DNA from: Parafilimonas sp.
Lineage (GTDB): Bacteria > Bacteroidota > Bacteroidia > Chitinophagales > Chitinophagaceae
Assembly: GCA_023251275.1 (NCBI GenBank)
Contig: JAHEZC010000107.1
Span: 1 to 7,752 of the forward strand
DNA length: 7,752 nucleotides
Direction of reading: 5' to 3'
Within the stretch, counting starts at the first letter, position 1; every line of letters begins with the position of its first letter. A model generated the notes under the pieces. It searched no databases and was not told the DNA's origin. It was given only the letters and a program-made list of their open reading frames with translations. Shown piece by piece: positions 1 through 7,032 of this stretch. The position numbers were made by a program, and so were the translations under genes.

Positions 1-612
1 CGCGGGCACAACATTGCCATTACTCAGTCAATGGAACTGAGCAAATACCATCTCGTATTAAATCCCGACATTACTTTCGCACCTGGCGTTTTGGAAGACA
101 TTTATGATTTTATGGAGCAGAATCCTGATGTAGGCCAACTGATGCCGAAAGTTTATTACAGCACCGGAGAATTACAAAAGCTGTGCAAGCTGCTCCCAAA
201 TCCCCTTGATCTTATTGGAAGAAGGTTTCTGATCGGATTGAAGTGGATAAAAAAAAGGAATGAGCAATATGAGCTTAGCCACTTCAGTTATGATAAAATA
301 CTCGATATACCAAACCTGTCCGGGTGTTTTATGTTTTTAAGAACGGATATTCTGAAGGAAGTTGGCGGTTTCGATACAAGATTTTTTATGTACTTAGAAG
401 ACTTTGATTTAACGAGAAGAATTCATAGAATATCAAGAACCATCTTTTATCCGTGTGTGAGTGTAATTCATGAATTCAATAAAGGATCTTATTCAAACTT
501 CACGCTCCTTTGGCGTCATATCGTTTCTGCTGTCAAATATTTCTTCAAATGGGGATGGGTTTTCGATGAAGAAAGAAAAAAATTTAATAAAAAAGTATTG
601 TCTCAGCTTTAA
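1..612 (+). CDS. Family 2 glycosyltransferase, rhamnosyltransferase (WbbL)-like; 5' end outside the window
   Basis: This is the C-terminal 203 residues of a GT-A glycosyltransferase. The frame is open to base 1 and the first codons read RGHNIAITQS, which fits the GxxN-x-AI stretch that precedes the metal-binding motif in this family. The ATG at 31 is therefore internal and the true start lies upstream; family members are usually near 300 residues. Visible landmarks in fragment numbering are N21-P-D23 (the DxD-equivalent that binds donor and metal), SGCFMFLR from S107, GGFD followed by the acceptor-side E133-D-F-D136, and H157 in HEFNKGSY. Family knowledge suggests transfer of a sugar, often rhamnose, from a nucleotide donor onto a lipid-linked glycan at the inner membrane. 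The rfb genes downstream make a rhamnosyltransferase role plausible, but the donor and linkage cannot be read from sequence. Confidence 0.9.
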   Translation, partial: RGHNIAITQSMELSKYHLVLNPDITFAPGVLEDIYDFMEQNPDVGQLMPKVYYSTGELQKLCKLLPNPLDLIGRRFLIGLKWIKKRNEQYELSHFSYDKILDIPNLSGCFMFLRTDILKEVGGFDTRFFMYLEDFDLTRRIHRISRTIFYPCVSVIHEFNKGSYSNFTLLWRHIVSAVKYFFKWGWVFDEERKKFNKKVLSQL

Positions 613-704
613 TGAGCGGTGATGATATTTATAAAATTTAGCAGTTTAAAATATTTGGTATAAATTCTGTTTAATAAAAAAGTACGCTTAAAGTATCATT
701 AGTT

Positions 705-2945
705 ATGCGGAACAAAAAAAAATCAGTTGTCGTATTTGTGGCGTTAGCCTGCTGTTTTTTCTCCTGTTCAAATGCACAGGTCAAAATCACACTTTCCTCC
801 GGCAATAAAGCCAATTACCAGATATATATTTCGAATGATACAGGGGTAGAATCGAAAGCTGCAAAGGTTCTTCAGGGTTATTTATTCAAAATATCCGATG
901 CTGATTTTACTGTTACCACTTCACGTGGCAGCAGGCAGATTATCATTACAGACGTGAAAAATGCGCGGCAGCTTTTTCCTGACCTTCGTTTCGGTAACCC
1001 CGGCGAAGGGGGAGTTTTAATACGAATGGTAAATTATAATCTGTTAATAGTTGGTGCAGATGACCAGGGGATAATGAATGCCGTTTATGAGTTTCTTGAA
1101 AAGTTTTTGGGGTGCAGGTATTATGCTGAAGATGCTGTATATATTCCCAAAATAAACCAGGTCAGTATTCCAGGGAAAATACAATATAAGTATGCACCTG
1201 TAATCAAATACAGGTTTATTAATTACAACGAAGCTTTCAAAGGTTCTTATGCGGAATGGAATAAGTTAACGAATCAGCCAGGCAACCCCAACAATCTTAA
1301 AATGCCCGAATGGGGACTCTGGGTACACTCAATGTTTACACTTGTGCCTCCGGAAAAATATTTTAAAGATCATCCTGAATATTATGCACTCAGAAACGGG
1401 AAAAGAACGCAAACACAACTTTGCCTCACAAACCCTGATGTGCTGAAAATTGCTTCTGAATCTCTTGCAGGTATTATTCAGCAAAATCCACAGGCTGAAT
1501 TTTTTTCCGTCAGCCAGATGGACAATAATGGTTTTTGCCAGTGTGATAATTGCCAGCGAATTGCAAAAGAAGAACAAAGCCAGAGCGGGCCTTATGTAAA
1601 TTTTGTAAACCAGGTTGCAGCAGGGTTTCCAGATAAGATCATCTCCACGCTGGCATATAATTTCAGCCGCAAAGTGCCGCAAAATATTAAGCCCGCATCT
1701 AATGTAAATATTTTCTTTTGTGCAACGGGCCACAACAGGTGTGTGCCTTTTATAAGTGTGACAGGGCCTGGATCGGTATATGCAGATCTAATGGACTGGA
1801 AGAAAAAAACAAATAATATTTTCTTCTGGGATTATTTAACGGATTTCAGGCATTTACTACTGCCTTTTCCAAATTACCACGTGCTGAAGCCCAATATTCA
1901 ATTTCTTGCCGACAATAATATTCCATATACATTTCAGCAGGGATGGGCATTTGCAGGAAGCGAAATGAGTGAATTAAGATGTTACTTACTCGCAAAGCTT
2001 TTATGGGATCCGGCGATAAATATAGATTCAACCCAACAGGGCTTCCTGGATTTTTATTATGGGCCTGCGGGAAAATGGATCGGAGAATATCTTCATTCAC
2101 TTACCTCGTATGTGCAGAACAACAAAGTGGAATTGACCAATTCCGATGCACCACTTGATCATGCAGATGATTTTTTATCAGCGGAGCAATTAAATAAATA
2201 CAAACAATTTTTTGCAAATGCAGAAAATGAAGTAAAAAATGACAGCATATATTTTAAGAGAGTTCAGATTGCTGAGCAATCCATACGTTATGCTGTGTTG
2301 GAAGGAGAAAGCAAAGAGGATACTTCCGCGAAAAATGTCAATTATTACTTATCCATGTTAAATGATTTTAAACGGGTGGCAAAAGAGGCTAAAGTAAACA
2401 GGGTAGCGGAAGGTAATGTAACAGTGGATAGTTTTTATAATGAGAATACAACGTATCAGAAAACAAAAAGAATAAAACATCTTGCCCTTGGCGCTGCAGC
2501 TAAAATTACCGATCCTTCAGGCTATTCTCCGGGAGTATCGCTGAACGCATTATTTGATGGAATGAAAGGTGATAAAACAACTGATAAAAAGTGGGTTCCC
2601 TTCGAAAAACCGTTTATAGAACTTATTGTGGATTTGAAGAAAACAATTTCTTTTGACACAATCCTGATGAATTTTATTCACGACCCTGCTCACCTGGCGC
2701 TGCTTCCGGAATCAATTACCTTCGCTGTTTCAAATGATAATACAAACTTTACAAATATTGGAATTGTCAAAAATAGTTGGGCAAATTTGGGACTAAAAAA
2801 AGAAATCAAAACATTTCGGCTTGCCGCAGCCTCAAAAAATACAGCTAGGTATATAAAAATAAATATCAAGATGATTAACTCTTCCAGCTATATCATCAAC
2901 GACAAACCACCGGTAATGCTCTGTGATGAAATAATTGTTTTATAA
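705..2945 (+). CDS. Exported DUF4838 protein (GH20/GH67-like) with C-terminal discoidin-like domain
   Basis: A 746-residue exported protein. The N-terminus has a Lys-rich n-region, a hydrophobic core (about residues 7-19) and FFSC at 18-21. This is a loose lipobox giving a lipoprotein with Cys21 at the +1 position; cleavage by signal peptidase I near SNA/Q is the alternative. Residues of about 27-150 resemble the N-terminal domain of alpha-glucuronidases and hexosaminidases. Residues of about 195-460 carry the DUF4838 signature: LVPPEKYFKDHPEYYAL, QLCLTNPDVL, SVSQMDNNGFCQCDNC (Cys278, 280, 283), FFWDY, LLLPFPNYHVLKPNI and LRCYLLAKLLWDP. The last 150 or so residues (LFDGMKGD to the end) look like an F5/8 type C fold that may bind carbohydrate. 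The enzymatic activity of DUF4838 is not something I can assign; a periplasmic or surface glycosidase or glycan-binding role is inferred. It sits between two glycosyltransferase genes, 92 bases after the first, so it probably acts on the glycan made here. The start ATG at 705 is chosen because the signal peptide begins there. Confidence 0.88.
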   Translation: MRNKKKSVVVFVALACCFFSCSNAQVKITLSSGNKANYQIYISNDTGVESKAAKVLQGYLFKISDADFTVTTSRGSRQIIITDVKNARQLFPDLRFGNPGEGGVLIRMVNYNLLIVGADDQGIMNAVYEFLEKFLGCRYYAEDAVYIPKINQVSIPGKIQYKYAPVIKYRFINYNEAFKGSYAEWNKLTNQPGNPNNLKMPEWGLWVHSMFTLVPPEKYFKDHPEYYALRNGKRTQTQLCLTNPDVLKIASESLAGIIQQNPQAEFFSVSQMDNNGFCQCDNCQRIAKEEQSQSGPYVNFVNQVAAGFPDKIISTLAYNFSRKVPQNIKPASNVNIFFCATGHNRCVPFISVTGPGSVYADLMDWKKKTNNIFFWDYLTDFRHLLLPFPNYHVLKPNIQFLADNNIPYTFQQGWAFAGSEMSELRCYLLAKLLWDPAINIDSTQQGFLDFYYGPAGKWIGEYLHSLTSYVQNNKVELTNSDAPLDHADDFLSAEQLNKYKQFFANAENEVKNDSIYFKRVQIAEQSIRYAVLEGESKEDTSAKNVNYYLSMLNDFKRVAKEAKVNRVAEGNVTVDSFYNENTTYQKTKRIKHLALGAAAKITDPSGYSPGVSLNALFDGMKGDKTTDKKWVPFEKPFIELIVDLKKTISFDTILMNFIHDPAHLALLPESITFAVSNDNTNFTNIGIVKNSWANLGLKKEIKTFRLAAASKNTARYIKINIKMINSSSYIINDKPPVMLCDEIIVL

Positions 2946-3027
2946 AAAAATCATAACACAACGCTTCATCATTTGCGGGCATGGAAATTGAACTGCTTTC
3001 ACTTCACTGAATTTTAAATAAACCTAA

Positions 3028-4218
3028 ATCAAAAAGAAAGTAATCATCATCACGAACCGCCTGGTGATTGGTGGTATATCCAATGACGTTATTTCTTTAG
3101 CCTCATATCTCACCAAAGATTTTGATATATTGCTTTTGTATGGAGAAAAGGAAAAAGACGAAGAAGATGCTTTGTTTTTGCTGGATGTCTTTCCGGGCCT
3201 TACTGTAAAAAAAATTAAAACACTTAAACGGCAAATAAATCCGCTGAATGATCTTCCGGCTTTTTTTGATATTCGCCGGGAAATAAAAAATTTTAAATGT
3301 GATATTGTTCACACGCATGGCGCTAAGTCAGGTATGCTCGGGCGCCTTGCAGCTCATTTTGAAAAAGTTCCCTGTATCGTACATACTTTTCATGGGCACC
3401 TGTTCCACTCTTATTACAATTCCATTATTTCAAAATTTATCATTATTACAGAAAGATGGTTAGGCAGAATAACCTCCCGTATAATTGCCATCAGTGAATG
3501 GCAAAAACATGAATTGGTTGATGTATTTAAAATTGCTTCAAAAGACAAAGTATCACTTATTTATCTTGGGCTTGACACAAATAATTATCAGCAGCACAAA
3601 TTGTCAGGAAGGAAAAATTTCAGAGCGCATTACAACCTGATGGGAGAAGATGTAGCTATCGGTATTACAGGAAGAATTGTTTCAGTGAAAAATCTTAATC
3701 TTTTTATTGATGTGGTGAAGCAAATCATACCTGCGCAAAAAAATGCAAAGTTCTTTATAATCGGTGACGGAGAAAAAAAGCAACATTTACAAAAGCAACT
3801 CACCGCAGCAGGTATCAGATGGTGCAATGCTGATAATTTGGATGTGGATGCAAAAGTTTTTTTTACTTCATGGATCAATAATATTGAGCAACAGATTCAC
3901 GGGCTTGATGTCATTGTACTTACTTCCGTAAATGAAGGAACTCCCTTATCCCTGATTGAAGCTCAAATCTGTGCTAAGCCTGTTGTAGCCACAAATGTAG
4001 GCGGAGTAAGAGATACATTCGAAGATGGCCTGAGTGGCTTTCTTGTAAATAGCGGCGATATAGAAAATTTTGTAAAAAAACTTGACCTGCTTATTAACAA
4101 TCAGGAACTACGGGAAAAAATGGGCCGCCATGGTTGTAGATTTGCCCGCCAAAGATTTTCAAAAGAAACAGAAGTGCAGCTTTTCAGAGAATTGTATAAT
4201 AATTGCCCGGTTACATGA
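3028..4218 (+). CDS. Family 4 glycosyltransferase (GT-B), probable ATC start
   Basis: A retaining GT-B glycosyltransferase, 396 residues if it starts at ATC 3028. In that numbering the N-terminal domain shows IKKKVIIITNRLVIGG (first Rossmann strand and glycine loop), HTHGAKSGMLGR (H95, H97) and HTFHGHLF (H119-H124). The C-terminal donor domain shows GITGRIVSVKN (R216, K221), IGDGE (246-249) and the EX7E motif E303/E311 in NEGTPLSLIEA, followed by GGVRDTFEDGLSGFLV. The first ordinary start codon in frame is GTG at 3064, but starting there would delete the first beta strand. TAA stops at 3019 and 3025 exclude a longer frame, and no ATG lies nearby in any frame. I therefore favour 3028, with GTG 3064 (384 residues) as the conventional alternative. 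It likely adds a sugar to a lipid-linked repeat unit in the cytoplasm; donor unknown. Its stop overlaps the next gene, so the two are probably translated together. Confidence 0.9.
   Translation: MKKKVIIITNRLVIGGISNDVISLASYLTKDFDILLLYGEKEKDEEDALFLLDVFPGLTVKKIKTLKRQINPLNDLPAFFDIRREIKNFKCDIVHTHGAKSGMLGRLAAHFEKVPCIVHTFHGHLFHSYYNSIISKFIIITERWLGRITSRIIAISEWQKHELVDVFKIASKDKVSLIYLGLDTNNYQQHKLSGRKNFRAHYNLMGEDVAIGITGRIVSVKNLNLFIDVVKQIIPAQKNAKFFIIGDGEKKQHLQKQLTAAGIRWCNADNLDVDAKVFFTSWINNIEQQIHGLDVIVLTSVNEGTPLSLIEAQICAKPVVATNVGGVRDTFEDGLSGFLVNSGDIENFVKKLDLLINNQELREKMGRHGCRFARQRFSKETEVQLFRELYNNCPVT
4215..4218 (+). promoter_or_regulatory. ATGA stop/start overlap (translational coupling)
   Basis: The four bases ATGA hold both the start codon of the epimerase gene (4215-4217) and the TGA stop of the family 4 glycosyltransferase gene (4216-4218). 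Such overlaps normally mean that a terminating ribosome restarts on the next gene, and they show that the two genes share one transcript. No Shine-Dalgarno-like sequence is present ahead of the ATG. The overlap is seen directly; the coupling is inferred. Confidence 0.7.
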
Positions 4219-5276
4219 ATATATTAGTCACAGGCTCAGCAGGTTTTATTGGCTATCATACAGTTAATCGTTTGCTTAGCGATGGGCATGAAGTGGTTGG
4301 CATTGACAGCCTCAATGATTATTATGATGTTGATTTAAAATACAACAGGCTCGCCGATGCCGGGATTACCAAAAAATTTATTCATTATAATAAAAAAGTG
4401 GCAGGCGTTAAAAATGAAGCATATAGTTTTTATCAACTTCAGTTGGAAGATAAATCAAACCTTCAAACCATCTTTCAGGATCATCAAATAGAAATAGTCA
4501 TAAATCTTGCAGCGCAGGCCGGTGTTCGGTATAGTCTCATCAACCCTGATGCTTATATTCAAAGTAATATTGCAGGGTTTACTAACATCCTTGAATGTTG
4601 CAGACACCATCATGTTAAGCATCTTGTTTATGCAAGCAGTTCAAGCGTGTATGGATTGAACAATATTTTTCCTTTCTCCACTCCACATAATGTTGATCAT
4701 CCTGTATCACTCTATGCCGCGAGCAAGAAAAGCAATGAACTCATGGCGCATGTATATAGTCATTTGTTTGCATTGCCAACTACAGGGCTTCGCTTCTTTA
4801 CAGTGTATGGTCCGTGGGGCAGGCCTGATATGGCGCTCTTCATTTTCACTAAAGCAATACTCGAAGGTAAGCCCATACCCGTTTTCAATCATGGCAACAT
4901 GCAACGCGATTTTACTTATATTGATGATATTGCGGAAGGAGTTGTAAGGGTGATGCAGCATATTCCCAAACCAAATACAGCCTGGGTGCAGGGTGCATCG
5001 GACATTTCATCATCCGCAACGCCTTATAAAGTATATAATATCGGCAACAATGCACCGGTGCAATTAATGGATTTTATTGAAGCCATCGAATCGGAGCTTG
5101 GCCTAAAGGCAACAAAAGAATTTCTTCCGCTGCAACCCGGTGATGTGCCTTCTACTTTTGCAGATATTACAGACCTTGTACGCGATGTTGGCTACAAGCC
5201 TGCTGCTTCTGTACAATACGGTGTAAAAAAATTTATTGAATGGTATAAAGAATATTTCAGGATTTCATCCAGTTGA
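4215..5276 (+). CDS. NAD-dependent epimerase, UDP-glucuronate 4-epimerase type
   Basis: An extended short-chain dehydrogenase/reductase of 353 residues. It begins MNILVTGSAGFIGYH with the NAD-binding GxxGxxG (G7, G10, G13). The catalytic Ser region is YASSSSVYG (139-147), and the Tyr/Lys pair is Y167/K171 in YAASK. Features that point to the UDP-glucuronate 4-epimerase (CapI/LpsL) branch rather than GalE are GIDSLNDYYDVDLK after the first strand, FFTVYGPWGRPDMALF, GNMQRDFTYIDDI, and a Ser/Pro-rich insert before YKVYNIGNN. The predicted reaction is reversible conversion of UDP-glucuronate to UDP-galacturonate in the cytoplasm, supplying a uronic-acid donor. I chose ATG 4215: it gives the family N-terminus and overlaps the stop of the preceding gene as ATGA. 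An in-frame TTG at 4203 would add four residues without family support. Substrate is inferred from subfamily motifs; other UDP-sugar 4-epimerase activity is possible. Confidence 0.9.
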   Translation: MNILVTGSAGFIGYHTVNRLLSDGHEVVGIDSLNDYYDVDLKYNRLADAGITKKFIHYNKKVAGVKNEAYSFYQLQLEDKSNLQTIFQDHQIEIVINLAAQAGVRYSLINPDAYIQSNIAGFTNILECCRHHHVKHLVYASSSSVYGLNNIFPFSTPHNVDHPVSLYAASKKSNELMAHVYSHLFALPTTGLRFFTVYGPWGRPDMALFIFTKAILEGKPIPVFNHGNMQRDFTYIDDIAEGVVRVMQHIPKPNTAWVQGASDISSSATPYKVYNIGNNAPVQLMDFIEAIESELGLKATKEFLPLQPGDVPSTFADITDLVRDVGYKPAASVQYGVKKFIEWYKEYFRISSS

Positions 5277-5300
5277 GATTTTAATGTTTATTTATTAAGT

Positions 5301-6356
5301 ATGTCAAAAAAAATTTTAATTACCGGAGGCGCCGGATTTATAGGTTCTCATGTGGTGCGTTTGTTTGTAAACAAATATCCCGATTACCGTATCATCAATC
5401 TTGATGCACTTACTTATGCGGGCAACCTGGAAAATTTAAAAGATGCAGAAAATGCACCGAACTACTTTTTTGAAAAGGCAGATATTCTGAAAGCAGATGA
5501 AATAAAAAATATTTTCGAAAAGCACAGCATCACAGATGTCATTCATCTCGCCGCAGAATCACATGTTGACCGCTCCATTCTGTCACCGTTGGATTTTATT
5601 TATACCAATATCATCGGTACAGTGAATCTTCTGAATATTGCCAAAGACTCATGGAAAGAAAATTTGCCAGATCATCGTTTCTATCATATTTCTACTGATG
5701 AAGTATATGGGACGCTTGGTGAAGCAGGGCTGTTCACAGAAATATCGCCCTACGCACCAAACTCTCCTTATTCTGCAAGTAAAGCATCATCAGACCATTT
5801 TGTAAGAGCTTATGGCGAAACATATAAATTGCCTTATGTAATCAGTAATTGTTCAAACAATTATGGCCCGAACCAGTTTCCCGAAAAACTTATTCCGCTT
5901 TTTATCAATAACATCATTCATAAAAAATCTTTGCCTGTATATGGTAAAGGAGAAAATACGAGAGACTGGCTTTATGTGATTGATCATGCACGCGCAATTG
6001 ATGTGGTATTTCATGAAGGCAAAGACAATGAAACTTATAACATTGGCGGTTTTAACGAATGGAAAAATATGGACCTTGTAAAACTGCTCTGCAAAATGAT
6101 GGATGAAAAATTAAAAAGATCCCCCGGTGAAAGCGATCAGCTCATCACTTTTATTAAAGACAGGCCGGGCCACGATTTTCGATATGCAATTGATGCATCC
6201 AAAATCTATAAGGCGCTTGGGTGGAAGCCATCTGTCACTTTCGAAGAGGGATTAGGCCATACAATTGACTGGTATATGGAAAACCAGGAATGGCTGAGCC
6301 ATGTAACCAGCGGAGATTATCAACAATACTACCAAAACCAATATAGTCACCGGTAA
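5301..6356 (+). CDS. rfbB: dTDP-glucose 4,6-dehydratase
   Basis: A 351-residue extended SDR that turns dTDP-glucose into dTDP-4-keto-6-deoxyglucose, the second step of dTDP-L-rhamnose synthesis, using tightly bound NAD in the cytoplasm. The sequence has ILITGGAGFIGSH with G9/G12/G15, the diagnostic LDALTYAGNLENL, HLAAESHVDRS, and the catalytic STDEVYG with T132, D133 and E134. The Tyr/Lys pair is Y157/K161 in YSASK. Then come NCSNNYGPNQFPEKLIPL, GENTRDWLYVIDHARAI and DRPGHDFRYAID. The D-E pair after Thr marks the dehydratase and separates it from simple epimerases. Length is normal for the family. It lies 24 bases after the epimerase gene and one base before rfbC, so it is almost surely in the same operon. 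The start ATG 5301 matches the family N-terminus. Confidence 0.97.
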   Translation: MSKKILITGGAGFIGSHVVRLFVNKYPDYRIINLDALTYAGNLENLKDAENAPNYFFEKADILKADEIKNIFEKHSITDVIHLAAESHVDRSILSPLDFIYTNIIGTVNLLNIAKDSWKENLPDHRFYHISTDEVYGTLGEAGLFTEISPYAPNSPYSASKASSDHFVRAYGETYKLPYVISNCSNNYGPNQFPEKLIPLFINNIIHKKSLPVYGKGENTRDWLYVIDHARAIDVVFHEGKDNETYNIGGFNEWKNMDLVKLLCKMMDEKLKRSPGESDQLITFIKDRPGHDFRYAIDASKIYKALGWKPSVTFEEGLGHTIDWYMENQEWLSHVTSGDYQQYYQNQYSHR

Positions 6357-6357
6357 A

Positions 6358-6909
6358 ATGAGAATTGAAAAAACGCCATTGGATGGATGTCTAATCATTC
6401 ATAATACTATATATAAGGACAGTCGCGGATATTTTTTTGAAAGCTTCAACAGAAAAGAATTTTTTGAGCTCACCGGCATTGATGCAGATTTTGTGCAGGA
6501 CAATCAATCATCATCTGTAAGAGGTGTGCTCCGTGGCCTCCATTTTCAAACCGGTGAATTTGCGCAGGCAAAACTGGTAAGAGTGATAGAAGGCATTGTG
6601 CTGGATGTTGCCGTTGATATCAGGAAAAGATCTCCCACCTATGGTAAGCATTTTGCAATTGAATTATCCGGAACATCTTTTACACAATTCTATATTCCGC
6701 GTGGTTTTGCGCATGGGTTTGTGGTATTGAGTGAAAAAGCTGTGCTGTTTTACAAATGCGATAACTATTATCACAAAGCGGCAGAAAATGGCGTTGCATA
6801 TAACGATCCTGATTTAAGTATTGACTGGTTATTACCGGCAGAGGAATTGATCTTATCAGAAAAAGATAAACAAAATCCTGTGTTCAAAAATATCACGACG
6901 ATTTTATAA
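6358..6909 (+). CDS. rfbC: dTDP-4-dehydrorhamnose 3,5-epimerase
   Basis: A 183-residue cupin-fold enzyme that epimerises dTDP-4-keto-6-deoxyglucose at C3 and C5 to give dTDP-4-keto-L-rhamnose. Motifs in order: GYFFESFNRKEF, VQDNQSSSVRGVLRGLHFQ with the expected catalytic base H62, KLVRVIEGIVLDVAVDIR, SPTYGKHFAIELS, FYIPRGFAHGFVVLS, and YNDPDLSIDW near the end. All are in the family order, and the length is typical. The ATG at 6358 follows the rfbB stop codon with one intervening base, implying coupled translation of the two genes. No ribosome-binding sequence is visible, as elsewhere in the window. The assignment to RfbC rather than to a C3-only or C5-only relative rests on the standard motif set and on rfbA/rfbB beside it. 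Confidence 0.96.
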   Translation: MRIEKTPLDGCLIIHNTIYKDSRGYFFESFNRKEFFELTGIDADFVQDNQSSSVRGVLRGLHFQTGEFAQAKLVRVIEGIVLDVAVDIRKRSPTYGKHFAIELSGTSFTQFYIPRGFAHGFVVLSEKAVLFYKCDNYYHKAAENGVAYNDPDLSIDWLLPAEELILSEKDKQNPVFKNITTIL

Positions 6910-6934
6910 AGCGGTATTTATATACCTTGCTTTT
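6908..6934 (+). terminator. Weak hairpin just after rfbC, possible terminator
   Basis: AAAGC-GGTAT at 6908-6917 can pair with ATACC at 6922-6926 and GCTTT at 6929-6933, with a four-base loop and a two-base TT bulge. Four Ts end the structure (6931-6934), but three of them lie in the stem. It overlaps the last bases of the rfbC stop codon. The stem is AT-rich and bulged, so this may be only an attenuating or RNA-stabilising hairpin, or chance. Confidence 0.3.
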
Positions 6935-7032
6935 CAGAATAAATTTTTTATCAGTGGAAAAAAAGTTGATCAGCCGGGTGAAAATCAATTTTACTAACTA
7001 TTTTTTCTTTCCGGAATAATGAAGCACATATC
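6910..7032 (+). other. Intergenic gap between rfbC and rfbA
   Basis: A 123-base AT-rich gap, the longest in the window. Besides the hairpin beside the rfbC stop, A6962-T6970 can pair with A6984-T6992 (nine pairs, one of them G-U, 13-base loop), with a T-rich run at 7001-7010. An eight-base palindrome, TTCCGGAA, lies at 7009-7016, 17 bases before the rfbA start. I see no clear match to the Bacteroidota promoter pattern (TTTG and TAnnTTTG). The gap could hold a promoter or processing site for rfbA, but the sequence alone does not show one. Confidence 0.4.

Noticed and set aside
613..704. Promoter between the first glycosyltransferase and the DUF4838 gene
   Set aside because: One TTTG at 654-657 but no TAnnTTTG at a suitable distance; A/T-rich strings resembling a -10 box are expected by chance here.
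1329..2100. Open frames on the minus strand within the DUF4838 gene (1329-1733 and 1846-2100)
   Set aside because: They lie fully inside a well-supported gene, show no family motifs, and their protein composition is that of a reverse-strand shadow.
2981..3010. Nine-codon frame ATG 2981 to TGA 3010 upstream of the family 4 glycosyltransferase
   Set aside because: It is in a different frame from the glycosyltransferase and is too short to support as a leader peptide.
3103..3878. Minus-strand frames inside the family 4 glycosyltransferase gene
   Set aside because: Low-complexity, Phe/Lys/Ile-rich shadows opposite a gene with clear motifs.
4203..4214. TTG at 4203 as start of the epimerase
   Set aside because: It adds MPGY before the exact family N-terminus; ATG 4215 with the ATGA overlap is the better start.
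4690..4961. Short frames on both strands inside the epimerase gene
   Set aside because: They overlap the conserved YAASK and VYGPWGRP region of the real frame and have no recognisable content.
4215..6356. Recent tandem duplication of two SDR genes (epimerase and rfbB)
   Set aside because: Both share the general SDR fold but carry distinct subfamily motifs (GIDSLNDYYDVDLK versus LDALTYAGNLENL, SSSSVYG versus STDEVYG), so they are old, separate families.
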